Below are positions 12,381 through 24,313 of a stretch of DNA of 64,000 nt, piece by piece (the stretch's first letter is position 1; each line of letters begins with the position of its first letter). The DNA lies in NCBI GenBank assembly GCA_035048815.1, contig JAUCBN010000021.1, positions 3,689,501 to 3,753,500 of the forward strand, read 5' to 3'. The notes below the pieces were generated by a model, which ran no database searches, was not told the DNA's origin, and saw only the letters and a list, made by a program, of their open reading frames with translations. The stretch is from Abelmoschus esculentus. Taxonomy: Eukaryota; Streptophyta; Magnoliopsida; Malvales; Malvaceae. The position numbers were made by a program, and so were the translations under genes.

Positions 12381-13140
12381 TGAAGGGGGAAATTATGCAC
12401 ATAGTCCCTGCGTTCTTTTGTATCCTTTGTTTCGGCCTTTCAATTTTCATATCGTTTTAATTTAGTCACCATTTTAATGTTTTAGCCCTATATTTTTATA
12501 ATTTGTTCAATTTAACCCCTGATTTCGATGTTTATTTATATTTCAGCCCCTTAAATCTTGTTTTCTTGCAGATTGACCCCTCTAATATTTTCATTATTAT
12601 TATTATGCTTATTTATTTTATTTTTATCATATTTATATTAAAAATATATTTATTTATTTACCTTATTACTTTATTACTTTATTATTTTGTTATAATGTAT
12701 AAATATTATGTTTATATATTATATTATTATAACTTTATTACTATTATTATTAGGCTTATTTTATTTTATTTTTATTATATTTCCTTACTTATTTTATTAC
12801 CTTATATATTAATATTTTGTTATGATATAAATATATAAATGTATTATGTTTATACGTTATAAATTACTAGAACTAATTATTATTATTTTTTTATTATTAT
12901 GTATATTTTATTTTCACTATATTTACTTATTTTCATTACTTTATCATAAATAATATATATATATTAACTTTATTATTGTTAGTATTATTAGTTCTTAGTA
13001 TTATTAGTTTTTAACTTCGGTTAACAGTAGCATTATTATATAATATTACTATTTTAGTTTTTATTATTAACTTTATTATGATTTTCTTTAATTTGGTTTT
13101 ATTTTATTATTATTAAACGTTTTTTTATTTCGTAGAAAAT
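12381..13140. repeat. Low-complexity TTA/TTTA-rich tract
   Basis: From about 12590 to 13110 the sequence is almost only A and T with long runs of TTATTA and TTTTA. A 111-codon frame here (12503-12838) is composed of I, Y, L and F and is not credible as a gene. Confidence 0.7.
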
Positions 13141-13150
13141 ATTATCCCGG

Positions 13151-13579
13151 GGTATTCTATTGGGAGTAACATCTCGTTCTTCGGGTGTTATCTCCTTTGA
13201 ATCGTCGTGGATATTAGGGTATGCATTTTAATTAAAAATTAATTTAATTTAAATTTTATATTTTCTTAAAAATTACGATGTGAACCTTTAGGTACCAATT
13301 TTTGGGCGTTATGAGGTGCTAATCCTTCCTCAAACGTAACCAACTCCCGTACCCATCTCTGGTTTTGTTTTTTTTGGTGTTCGATCTACCTTTATGAACG
13401 GTCAATGGCGACTCCAACCGATTAACCGATTTTTAAGTTAAGACGGTATTCCAATAGGAGTGGCATCCTGTTCTTCAGGTGTCATCTCCCAAAATACCGA
13501 ATTTTCAAATATTCCCGTGGACTTTTAAATTTAAATATTTCAATGAGAGTGACATCTTGTTCTTCAGGTGTCATCTTTC
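13151..13579 (+). repeat. Three dispersed copies of a ~45-bp motif, LTR-like context
   Basis: A motif of the form GGTATTC..TGGGAGTRRCATC then GTTCTTCRGGTGTYATCTC occurs at 13151-13195, 13445-13490 and 13534-13579. Between copies one and two lies 'ggtcaatggcgactcc' (13400-13415), which resembles a gypsy-type primer-site junction. The set probably belongs to a decayed LTR element; boundaries are not clear. Confidence 0.6.
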
Positions 13580-13664
13580 GAGATACCGAATTTTTAAATC
13601 CTATCGAACTTTTGAACCATTAAACCGTTTTTTAAATATATTTTCAAAATTTGGGTCGCTACAA

Positions 13665-13926
13665 CCACAATAACTCATATTTTAGTAGCGTTTTTATACA
13701 AATGTCACTATAAAAGTGTCTTTTTGGCGTTTAGTCACAAATGCTGCAAACGCCGCAAAATGTTTTGTTCTAGATAGTGTTTCTTCAAAAACGCCTCAAA
13801 AAGTACTCTTTTGTGACTTTATTTTTCAAAAAACGTCGTAAAAAGTGTAATTTATTAGTTGTAAAAACAAATGCCGCAATATATTAAACTCACCGTTTTG
13901 ATTTGACGATTTAATACTCCCTCTCA
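13665..13926. other. Possible CACTA-like subterminal sequence
   Basis: Repeated short words related to AACGCCGCAAA (13745-13760, 13790-13800, 13832-13840) resemble the subterminal arrays of CACTA transposons. No CACTA terminus or target duplication was found here, so this is a weak assignment. Confidence 0.3.
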
Positions 13927-14129
13927 GGAGAAATTATATCATGGGTTAGTCCCACCACGTTATCCATGGGACAAACCAATAGAAACTGTCCACCTCATTA
14001 TTTTTTAATTTTCCAAGTGAAGATTCACTTGGAAAAAAATTATGACATGGAAAATTGATAAAATGGACAGTTTTTATTGATTGGTCCTATGGACAGGTGA
14101 TGAGACTGACCCATGATATAATTTTTCCC
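13927..14129. mobile_element. Inverted-repeat element (MITE), family A
   Basis: The left end (GGAGAAATTATATCATGGGT) and the minus-strand reading of the right end (GGGGAAAAATTATATCATGG) match, and pairing continues for about 70 bases on each side toward a centre near 14025 that is itself palindromic (AAGTGAAGATTCACTT). No coding capacity. The element could fold into a single long hairpin. Confidence 0.85.
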
Positions 14130-14754
14130 CGATTCTTCTTCCTCACAATGCGATCCCCAAATCAAATTTTCCTAATTCATACAACGATCTCTCCTCCGTC
14201 TCTGTTCTCATCTTCGTCTTCCACCGTGTGCCTTCTACTGTCGCCGCATGAGATGGTATCCAGGAGCATAGCGCAATCCCCTATGTTGGCTTGCTCGGTG
14301 CTGGAAGTCATGGGAAGAAACCTAAAAGAAAGGGATCGTAGGGAAGTGAGGTGTTAAATTATCCTCTCATAGTATGTTCTTTGAATTTTGATGAGTTTCA
14401 AGAAAATGCCGTTTTAGTTAATTTAGTATAAATTTATAATTGTTGAAGTACGATCTGACTGATAATTAATTATATGTATTCGCCTTGATGATCATATTTG
14501 AAATTATATGCTAGCTTATTCATTTGAAAGTATAATTGATTGATTTAATTTTAGGTTTAACTTTTTAATTAATTAATCAAAATAATTAAAATAATTGAAA
14601 ACACCATCGTTGTACTCTTTTGTGGCGTTTGGAGTAAAAATTTAGATTAAAAATTATCTATAAACATATATTATTCTATAATTATTTTTAAATTATTTAA
14701 ACAAATATTTTTTTAAGAATTTGAAGATATCATCAGATACCTAATTCTAGAGAG
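14130..14754. other. Unassigned sequence with a GC-richer patch
   Basis: 14140-14350 is less AT-rich than its surroundings and contains an open frame, but codons, context and product are not recognisable. The rest is AT-rich without features. Confidence 0.4.
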
Positions 14755-14954
14755 ATTATTAGGCGAACCTTGTTCACCACGTCATCCATGGTCCAAACAA
14801 TCAGGACCGTTGATCTTTAAATAACCACCTAATAACTACCCACCCACTAAGTATATGTAGGAAAGATGTGATGATTCACTTGAAAAAAATTAAAAAAACG
14901 ATCCTGATTAATTGGACCATGAATGACGTGGTGAACAGGGTTCGACTAATAATT
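14755..14954. mobile_element. Inverted-repeat element (MITE), family A relative
   Basis: ATTATTAGGCGAACC at the left pairs with GGTTCGACTAATAAT-type sequence at the right (minus-strand ATTATTAGTCGAACC). Arms of about 60 bases include CACCACGTCATCCATGG, closely similar to the matching segment CACCACGTTATCCATGG of the element at 13927-14129, so the two belong to one family. Non-coding. Confidence 0.85.
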
Positions 14955-16523
14955 TTTCATAATTGTATTACATAGCTCCGTCTATGTCGGAATTAAAACT
15001 AAATCAACATTAATTCTTAATCCTTAATTATCCCATGCATTAATAATAATAATAATAATAATAAATGCATGTTTTTGATTTGGTCCACATCAGTCAAATG
15101 AAAGGCACGTGGGTAGCTATAGAGAGAAGCAATAGGACCACTATGAATAATTAATGGACCATTACAATTTTCTCACAATGTAGCATCATATTATGAACAT
15201 CACACACAATTATATATATATATATATATAATTTTATATAATTTTAAATCATTGGATAATAAAAATAAATAATTAAAATTATTATTCTATTTTTTAAATG
15301 ATATTTTTTTATATTTTTTATTGTTAATCTTATATATATATATATATATTAACTTTCATCCGACTTAAAAATTTAATAATAAAAGTTTTTCATATTATTT
15401 TATTTCATAAAAATTGAATTTTGATATGAAAATAATATATATTTAATAAATAATACAACGTCATTATTACACTGTTTCAGTAGTATTTTTTACCCGTCCA
15501 TGCATGATGTATTATATTATATTCCCTGTTGATTAGGAAATAATAAGTCTAAGACTAGCGTGCATTATTAAAAGGAAAAGAGCATTATTATAGTATAATT
15601 AATCGATTAAAATAATGAAATGCATATAAATATTATAGTAAAGAATACAAGTGGATATTATTTTAAGAATATAAAGAGAATTTAATGCGTAAATAAAAAG
15701 AAATAGAAAATAGTACAAAATTTGTATTATTTTTCAATATATAGTATATAATGTATTTTTCAAAATTTAGATTTGTAAATATAAAAGAGTAAATATTATA
15801 TAAAATTTTAATTGTAATGACCTCAAAAACATAAGCTCATTTAATTCCGTAATGAATATTTATAGATAATAAATATTTATTACGTTTATCGAACGTATAT
15901 CGAAGATAATGCATCTCATTAAAGTTCAAATTCAGGCTTTATATTCATTTTTATATGAGATTTTTTATGAATCTAATCTCTAAATTTTTTCATATGTATT
16001 ATATTTCTTACATATTTTATTATTTTTTAATAAAATTCAATCGTTATTATTCAAGGCAAAAGAGAGATATATGATAATAACTAGAAAATGTATTTCAATA
16101 TAAAATAAATAGGTTATATTTTGATATACTAGTTGTACAAAAAATTATACAGTCTTAATAAGATTGTGAGTTCGAGTTTAAATTCAAATTTATCTATGTA
16201 AAAAATGATAGGATATTTCCGTTCTTTAAAAATAAATTCACCTTAAAATATAATTAAAATCTAATATGCTTATTATACTAAAATTTTCCTACAAGATAAA
16301 AAATCACTTAAATTGAAAGACATTTATTTATGTTTGTATATTTACACACCACTAATCCAAGTTATATATTTAGCACCCTTTTTGCTATAAACATAAATAC
16401 ATGGTAAATAAGTCTTTTAGTGACATTTTGTTTTGAAATGTCGCTATTCTTTCAAAATAATATTTAAACTAACTAAAGTAAACTCAAACAATACACGAAA
16501 TAAATTTGGGTTAAACCGATACG
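14955..16523. other. AT-rich intergenic DNA with microsatellites
   Basis: It contains a (TAA)n run at 15041-15063 and (AT)n runs at 15209-15231 and 15329-15349. No gene, RNA or bounded repeat seen. Confidence 0.6.
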
Positions 16524-17198
16524 GGAGAAATTATATCATGGGTAAGTCTTATTACGTGTTAAAAAATAGAGATGAATACGGGTCAGGTCGGATCGGATTT
16601 TCGGCCCACCCGAATCTGACCCGAACATAAAACCGTAAACCTGATTCCGACCCAACCCGAAAATAAATAACCTAAACCTGACTCCGACCCGACCCGACCG
16701 GACTTATAGAAAAAAAAATAAATTTAGGGACTAAATTATGAAAAAATAATTTTTGGAGACTTAATTATAAAAAAAATATAATTTTAAAGACTAAATTATA
16801 AATAAAAAAATAATTTTAAAGACCTAATTATAAAAAATATATAGATAGAGGACAATTATTATAAATATTCCTAAAATTATGGAAATTACATATTTAGTCC
16901 TGGATCGGGTCGGGTATTTTACACCCTAAACCTGAACTCGACAAGATCCGAACCTGATTTTTTCATAAAAAATGCTCATCCCTATCCAAAAATCATCCAT
17001 ATCATCATTTTTTTTATGTCATATATTTTTCAAAGTGAATCATAATTTGAAAAAACTATTTTTTAAAATGAATTAACAATAAATATGAGTGAAGATTCAC
17101 TTTATAAAATATATGACATAAAAAAATAATGATATGAGTGATTTTTAGTGGTTGATCCACGGATGATATGGTGAGACTTACCTATGATATAATTTCTC
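16524..17198. mobile_element. Inverted-repeat element (MITE family A) interrupted by another element
   Basis: The left end (GGGAGAAATTATATCATGGG) and the minus-strand right end (CGAGAAATTATATCATAGGT) match each other and the ends of the element at 13927. The pairing of the arms stops near 16568 and resumes at about 16985, because a second element lies in the left arm. This gives an order of events: family A first, the inner element later. Confidence 0.8.
16569..16984. mobile_element. GGGTCGGGTC-type element (family D), nested copy
   Basis: It begins GATGAATACGGGTCAGG and ends with the complementary ATGCTCATCCCTATCC. The interior has mirrored CCGACCCG/CGGGTCGG words near both ends around an AT-rich core. 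Similar elements lie at 34487-34940 and 57748-58165. Non-coding. Confidence 0.75.
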
Positions 17199-17831
17199 GA
17201 TATTAGGTGGATTCGTTAAATTTCCATAATTTTTAAGACCTCTTCGGTACTACTAACTTGTAACTCTTTGTTAGAGACGGAGTCTGATTGAATTATAAAG
17301 AAATTAAACAAATTAAAATTAAAATATATATATAAGATTTTAAAATAATTAAATTATAAAACTTAATCGAATAAGTTTAATTTTATAAATTTTAAAATTA
17401 AAATACGTAATACGTAATTAAACTAAAAGAAATGAGGGTCAATGTTTTATTTATTAATTTTAAATAATAGTATTTTAAAAATTAATAAACTAAAACATTT
17501 TATTAAAAGGGTAAAGATTTAATTATTTCCAATCCATCAAGTTTTAGAAGCCAATTGCCTTCCCACCTTGTATGTAGGTTGTCTTTGTTCATTAGCTATA
17601 AACATATAAATCACTAGCATCGTTTTAATTAGGGATAGATCTAAAATTTTAGATAAAGGGTATAATTTATTAAAAATTATATTATAAATTTAGGGGTGTA
17701 AAATTATAAAAAAATCACCTGATGTAAAATAAGATTATCAATAAAAAATATAAAAAATATTTAAAAAATATTTTTTTTGAAAGAATACGATTACACCCAA
17801 AACTCTCTAAATACATCCCTGATTTTTAGGT
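17199..17831. other. AT-rich intergenic DNA
   Basis: No gene or bounded repeat recognised between the MITE and the SINE target site. Confidence 0.5.
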
Positions 17832-17846
17832 AAAACGTCACTATTG

Positions 17847-18041
17847 TCCCCTTGTCGGTAGTTGTGTGAATTTTGATTTGCACAGCCTTTTAACCCAAGT
17901 GGTTAAAGGAACGGTTGTTGTTCTTAGAGGTTACGGGTTCGAGCACCAGCGATGCCAGCAGAGTGATTGAGTGATTAACGTCAAATGGTGGAGATTATAT
18001 TTTAGAACAGATACTACTGTAATCACTATTAGCTTGTTAAA
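17847..18041 (+). mobile_element. tRNA-derived SINE with 15-bp target duplication
   Basis: The same 15 bases, AAAACGTCACTATTG, stand at 17832-17846 and 18042-18056. Between them are polymerase III promoter-like boxes: box A-like TAACCCAAGTGGTTA (17891-17905) and box B-like GGGTTCGAGCAC (17935-17946). The 3' end runs TTAGCTTGTT followed by A residues. This is the classic structure of a SINE inserted by LINE machinery. Related copies lie at 44878-45028 (+), 38225-38362 (-) and a fragment at 45085-45165. Confidence 0.92.
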
Positions 18042-18056
18042 AAAACGTCACTATTG

Positions 18057-20160
18057 AATGCCACTAAAACTTTTTTCCCTTGCAAGAAAAAAAAGTTGAC
18101 CCAAAGGAAAGGAAAATTTTTCTCGGAAACTTTCCCCTTGATGCTTCACACATTTTAGATATGAAATCCATAGATTAGGTGTTTGGTCCTGAGAATTCTA
18201 AAGCAAATATTTCATGATTTTTGAAGTGTTATGATGAGAAATGATGGGTTGGAAAGTGATCCACACATACTAATAATTATGGCTATGCATGCCATTTCTC
18301 ACTTTACTAACCAAAAGCATATAAAACACTTTAGTGAAAAAAAGGATTCCTTCAAAATTAAATTTACATATTTATCTATCTTTATATTTTTTATAATTAG
18401 ATTTATATAATTTAATGATAAATTTAGATCGAATATCGTAAATCCTTATTATATGATTATTTTTTTAATTCAATTTATTTCTTCTATAATTTTAATATAA
18501 GAATTTTTTATCTTAATTAAATGACCTAACTCTCCATCTCTAGTGGCGTATCTATGTATAATATAGGGTGGGTATAAGTCTGAATTTTTTAAATTTATAT
18601 ATTTGACTTTAATTTTTTAAAATTTTATTAGTTAGTCCTTAAATTCTTTATTATTTATAAGTTGTGTCTACCCTAAAATTTTAAAATTTTATGTGCTCAC
18701 CCTCGAATATTTTTATAGATTCTTCATTTCTCATCCCTTAAAACAAATAATAATCTATGTATTTATGTTATTAGAGAATATTTTGATACACAAGTTTGAT
18801 AAACTTTAATTTCTACAAGGCTGTTAATTTTAGTCAATATAGTATTATTTAGAGTTTATGAGTTCATGTCTTAGGTTAGGAGTCTCATTTATATTTTAGA
18901 CCTTAAGACTTAATTTTTAAATTTAAAATTTAGGATTAAATTGAATAATTTTATAAAATAACTTTTATAAATTGGGTATAAAAATAACTCTTATATTCAA
19001 AAATAAATACAAGATTTTATGTTAAGGCATAAATCTATATAATTTTAAAGAGTGTAAACTTATAAAATTTTAGAAGGATAAAAATAATTTTTATAAAAAA
19101 TATATAAAAATTTTAATCATATATAAATTTTAAGTTTTCTTGAGGTGATCGTCTATTCCGACCCACGGATCCATGACTGCTTATATTAATACACTTTTTG
19201 AATATGTTGGATTTAGTATTTGTTTTATTTTTTTTAATATTTTTAATAATACACACCGTACACATATGATACACAAACCCAGATCACTTAAATAAATTAT
19301 ATCATCTATTATCTCTGAGATCACTCTACGGATCTATCCCCTTATATTAATACACTTAATTCTTTGTACTAGTTTCTATATTCTTTTTAATTTGTTTAAA
19401 AGGACATTTTATGTATAAGAATACATTTTAAACCCTTTTATTTACATTTTTGAGGTAGTGGCGTAGTGCTCAATGTCACAATTTATTTTAGGTAAAATTC
19501 TATATTTAGTCCTTGTATTCTGTGTAAGTCTGATTCTATAGTTAGTCCTTGACAAGAATTAATAACATAATTTGACTATTTTATTTCATTGCTATTATTT
19601 TGATCACTAATGAAATTTCAAAATTTGAGAAATAGAGGCACTAAAATCTAAAATATATAAACTTGAGTAGTGGATTTAAATCTACAATTTAAACATAGCA
19701 GAAGGACTAACAGGAGAATTTAAGCCTTGTTTTAAGATTATAAAGTTAATTTCAAAGCACATATTTTGAAATGCTACGAAATTTAGTATAATTATTCATC
19801 TATTTTATCGATCGATTAATCTGGATTGATTATTTCATAAATCTATTAGAAGGATAATGTTTTTAATCTAAGTTACTTATTTTTTTTATGTTATTATTTG
19901 AACTTTATTCCTTTTTAAAGGATTTTTTTTGTATAACCACCGATATCCAATTTATTGACGGACTAATTTAAATCAGGTACTATAGAGGCTCATTGTGAAA
20001 CTAAAACCCCAATCTAATTCATCTATTAATAATATTAAAATCCGAACTCTCAAATTTATTAAAAAATCTAATACTTTATCTCACTAAATTAACTGAGTTG
20101 AAATGCTATAATTTTAACGGGTAGTTCTAAGAGGCTCTATAATACCATTTTTCTTACAAA
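18057..20160. other. AT-rich intergenic DNA, no gene seen
   Basis: Long A/T runs and fragments of old repeats without clear ends. No coding signal in either strand. Confidence 0.5.
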
Positions 20161-20164
20161 AATT

Positions 20165-20375
20165 ATAAAAATTTCGATACACATTTTTCAATATATACCA
20201 AAATTCTTACACTTTTTATAAGAAATTCGGTATATATACCAAAATCTTTATATTTTTTTATAAAAAATTCAGTATATACCAAAATCTTAATAGTTTTTAA
20301 TAAAAATTTTAATATATAGAAGAATATGTATCAAAATTTTTATAATTTTTATAAAAAAACGGTATAATTATTTTT
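20165..20375. repeat. Short tandem array of ~55-bp AT-rich units
   Basis: The phrase TATATACCAAAATCTT followed by a TTTTTATAAAAAATTC-type segment recurs three to four times (about 20195, 20235, 20270, 20325) with decay. It looks like a small minisatellite. Confidence 0.65.
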
Positions 20376-21917
20376 TATCCATTTTTAACCCATCATTTTT
20401 TTTAGAAAATCCCAACTACATTTGTAAATTCAAGACCTCAAAACCACTGCTTTGTCCTTCTCTTTGGTACTCTCCACCCCATTAATCTTCCATTTTACGC
20501 AAACGCTGTCGTTTAGTTTGCATGATTTTGATTTGACCTTGTCTTTCCCTCACCAAACTGCCATTCCCAATATTCCGTTGCCTTTAAGACCGCAATCAAC
20601 GGCAAAAGACTTAAAAGCAAACCCAATCTCTTGGCAGCAGGCTGAGGTGTCTGAATGCCATTGATACAAAAACAAAACCCTTCCCTACAAACTCTGACTT
20701 CTCACACTAGCAACCAATAATACTTAAACACGTCATTTCCACTTCAATACTCAACCTCACTGAATCCCGAAAGAAGAATAAAAATAGAGAAAATCCCTTT
20801 ACCACCTTTTCTCTCTCTTTCCCCATGTGGGACTATGGACATAATCATAACAAACCCTACAATTTTTTATTTCTCATCTTCCATGTACATGACAAAATTA
20901 AGATCACATAAGAAAATAAATAAAAAATAATTATAAAATAAATATTTAAATTACATGTTTTTAGTATGTGCCAGGGATAACTATACAGATGGTTAATGAA
21001 TTATTCGAGAATATTTATTTTAATTGTTGAACTATAAAATTTATTAATTAAATTATCAAATTTATTAAATTGACTTATTTTGATTATTTTCGTTAAAAAT
21101 TAACAAAGAATAATAGATTAATTAGTTAAAATTTATAAAATTATATATTTAGTGCATATTATTTATATATCATATCAATTTGGTCTTATTATATTATTCG
21201 ATTGAATGGTTAATTTTATTTTAAGGTTAAGATTAAAATTTTAGAATTTTAGTTTTATAATGTAAATATTTATGCATGTGAAAAAAATAATTTTATATTT
21301 TTAAGATTTAAGATGTAATTTAGGAGTTTAGGTTGTGGGCGGTAGAATTTAAGGTTTATAGTTAAAATTTAGATTTTAGGGTTTAAGGTTTAGGTATTAG
21401 GGTGTTAGGGTTAAGAATTTATGTTTCAGAGATTTAGGGTTATCAATTTTGAATTTTGAATCAACGACCTAGGAGAGAAATTTAGGGTTATCAATTTTAG
21501 AGATTTAAGATATTCTCTGAAAAATTAGAGATTTTAAGTTATTTATAAAAGTAAATTTTTTTAAAATAAAAATCTAAGAACATGTAACGTGTTATATTTT
21601 AATAGTTAATAATTTTTTTAATAATTATTGACATAAAAGTTTTAAAATAACTATAAAATAAAATAAAATATTAGATACCTAATTTAATAAGAAATATTAT
21701 AAAAAATTAACTAAAAATATATTATAAAGTTTTTATTTTACAATTAAACCTAAATAATTTATTAAATTTCATAATTAACAAGAATCCATTAAATATTTAA
21801 TTTAAAATCTAAAAGAGACCCTATTTGATTTGACAAGTAATTCAAATTAGATTTATCACAAATTTATAATTTTATTTACATGTATAAAGCCAAAATACCC
21901 TTTCAAACTTTCAAAGA

Positions 21918-21951
<34 letters not shown>

Positions 21952-22461
21952 AGATCAAATTATTTAAAGTAAAACTATTTAAATTTTATATGTTTTTAGA
22001 TTATTAGATAACAAAAATTATTGATTAATATTAATTTTTAATTTTTTTTTAAAGTAATATCTTAATATAACTGATTTTTAATCTGAATTATTCGTTTCAG
22101 TTATCCAACGATCCAAAAAACGTATAGACTTAATTTTACTGCAACACAAGAACCTCAGTTCTCTATTTTTTTAAAAGAAGTTGGGAGGTAATTACCCCAA
22201 ACTAAAGCATAATTAAGTTACTGTTTATCCACAATTTGAATATGTAATTATTGTACTTAAAGACAAGTCTAATTAAAGATGACATTACATAAATATATGT
22301 ATGTCTTCTCTTTTTCATCCTTAAAGCTGGAATGGCACACTTTAAAATCAGGACTTTTGTCTGTCTATTACACTCACAAGTCACATTCACAGCAACATTT
22401 TCACACACACACAATATATATATATATACTCTCTAGCTCACCTTATTTGTGTGCATATGCA
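20376..22461. other. Intergenic DNA and upstream region of the WEB-family gene
   Basis: 20440-20660 is less AT-rich and has a 70-codon open frame with no recognisable product. 21300-21480 is a degenerate TTTAGGG-like tract. An (AT)n run lies at 21919-21949. Just before the WEB gene start, CACACACACA followed by (TA)n at 22405-22427 could serve as part of the promoter; I cannot place a start site. Confidence 0.45.
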
Positions 22462-24313
22462 ATGGCAGATGAACCTCAAAACACCCCAATGGAAGGATTT
22501 CCCGGTACACCTAAGATCCGGGAGGTGAGGCCGGACTCCGGCTCCAAGAATTTTGGGTTTTGCACCGAGTCGTGTCATGTACCGTCTGGTGACCCGAACC
22601 CCGGAATAAGGAGAGTCGGTTTGAGGGCTGAGATCGACACTTCACCGCCTTTCGGATCGGTTAAGGAGGCTGTGACAAGGTTTGGTGGTAGTGGACCTTG
22701 GGTGCCATTGTACAAGTTTGCTGAGGCATATGTAAGTATCATCAGCCTTGTCTTGGACTGTATCTGTATTAAAGGTTTTCTTTGTTTTGTTGTGTAATTT
22801 ATATGGTATCTTAATGGCATAGGCATATGTAAGTATTGTGTAGTTTAACTGGTATGTTTTGTCTGAATATGTCAAAGTTCCAACATTTTATCACCAGTTT
22901 AGCTTGCATTTTGCTTGTGTTTATTCCTCTGTGAATGTCTAAACATGTAAACAGAATGGAATTGAAGAGTTTGATTTGAAGAAAGTGGAAGAACAGGCAG
23001 CAGAATTGGAGAAAGATCTGATTGTGAAAGAATTGGAGACCCTTGATGTGCTTGAAGAACTGGGAACCACAAAGAAGATTGTTGAAGAATTAAAGAGGCA
23101 GCTGCAACATGAAGCTATGAAATGCTTGAATGGTACTGGACCGGACTTGGATTCGGATACCGTCAAAGAAATAAACGAGGAACATTCGAAACCGGGCTCG
23201 GTTTCGTCTCCAGAATCAATCTTGATGGAGTTGAAGCAAGCTAAATTGAACCTTGGTAAAACTATCAATGATCTTGGTGTGATCCAAGCTTCTGTTGAGT
23301 GTCTTAATAAGAAGATGAAGAAAGAGAGAAGCTTACTCGAAAAGACCCGAGAGAAGCTTAGTTATAAGTTTGCAGGGTTGGCATTGAAGCCTAACAATGG
23401 CAATTTTGAGCAATCATCAAATATTTCAAGGAGTACTTGTCACAATAGTGCCATGCCTGAGCAGTTTAAGCTAATGGTTGATCCTACAATATCTGAAGTT
23501 CCGAAATCGATGTCATTTCCGGGTAATGAACATAGGAAGCCTTGTATTAAAACAGCTGAAATGAGGTGGATTGCAGCTAAGAAGATGGAGGAAGCTGCCA
23601 TGGCAGCAAAGGCCCTTGCTGTTATCGAAATGAAGGGTTTGTCGGAGAGCGCTTCCGGAATTGTCGTTCCGGAACCGGAGCCCTCACCTCGAACACCGAA
23701 TGTCAAATATGCTGAAGCAAATATCTCCAAGCTTTCAATCCTGAGGAAACTGGAGGAAGCTTCAGAGGAAGTTAAACATAGTAAAGAGGCATTGGAAGGT
23801 GCTCTTAATAGAGTGGAAATCGCCAACCGGAAGCAATTCGATGCCGAAGAGGCTCTCAGGAGATGGATTCCTGATCAAGAACAGAGGAAACATGTTTACA
23901 ATGCTACCAAGATCAACAAATTCCCCCTCCCTCATCCACATCCACATCCTCAACCTCACCAGCACCAGAATCAGCATATGAGTCGGTCTCCATTACACGA
24001 CCTTAACAAGCAGACCCCAACAATGGATGATGAACAAAATCCCATCTCGAGGCCACCTGTTTCGATGGCAGATATACTCACCAGGAAACAAGTTCCTGCT
24101 AAACCTCCTACTGAAACTCAAAAGGTCGCTTTGAGCCAAATGCTTCATGAACTAAGGGAAGATCATCATCATAATCTTCCATTTTCTCCAAAACCAGATC
24201 AAAAAGATCATCAGAAGCAGTATTTGAGCCAGAGAAGAAAGTTCGGTTTCATCCACATCTCTCTTCTGCCAAAGCAAAACAAGAAGAAACCCCAACCTTT
24301 AAACACAACATGA
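22462..24313 (+). CDS. WEB family (DUF827) coiled-coil protein
   Basis: Two exons, 22462-22731 and 22955-24313, with a GT-AG intron between codons 90 and 91, give 542 residues. The N-terminal part holds the family's short motif PPFGSVKEAVTRFGG (62-76) and the WVPLYKF segment before the intron. Heptad-rich, Lys/Glu-rich coiled coils follow at roughly 98-142, 178-228, 285-317 and 350-395, including the family-typical AAMAAKALAVIEMKGLSES segment. A His/Pro-rich stretch lies near 415-432 and a basic tail ends the protein. WEB1/PMI2 relatives in Arabidopsis act in chloroplast photorelocation and actin-linked processes; this shorter subgroup (like At3g51720/At2g38370) is less well studied, so the precise role is open. 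The start is the ATG at 22462: an upstream in-frame extension reads through UTR-like sequence and is unlikely to be coding. Confidence 0.9.

Noticed and set aside
12503..12838. 111-codon plus-strand frame
   Set aside because: It falls in a TTA-rich low-complexity tract; the product would be almost only I, Y, L and F.
14055..14357. 100-codon plus-strand frame
   Set aside because: Its first part lies inside a MITE arm; the remainder has no recognisable motif. It could be a captured gene fragment but cannot be supported.
22279..22461. In-frame upstream extension of the WEB protein
   Set aside because: It runs through CA and TA repeats and has no family similarity; the ATG at 22462 starts the conserved N-terminus.
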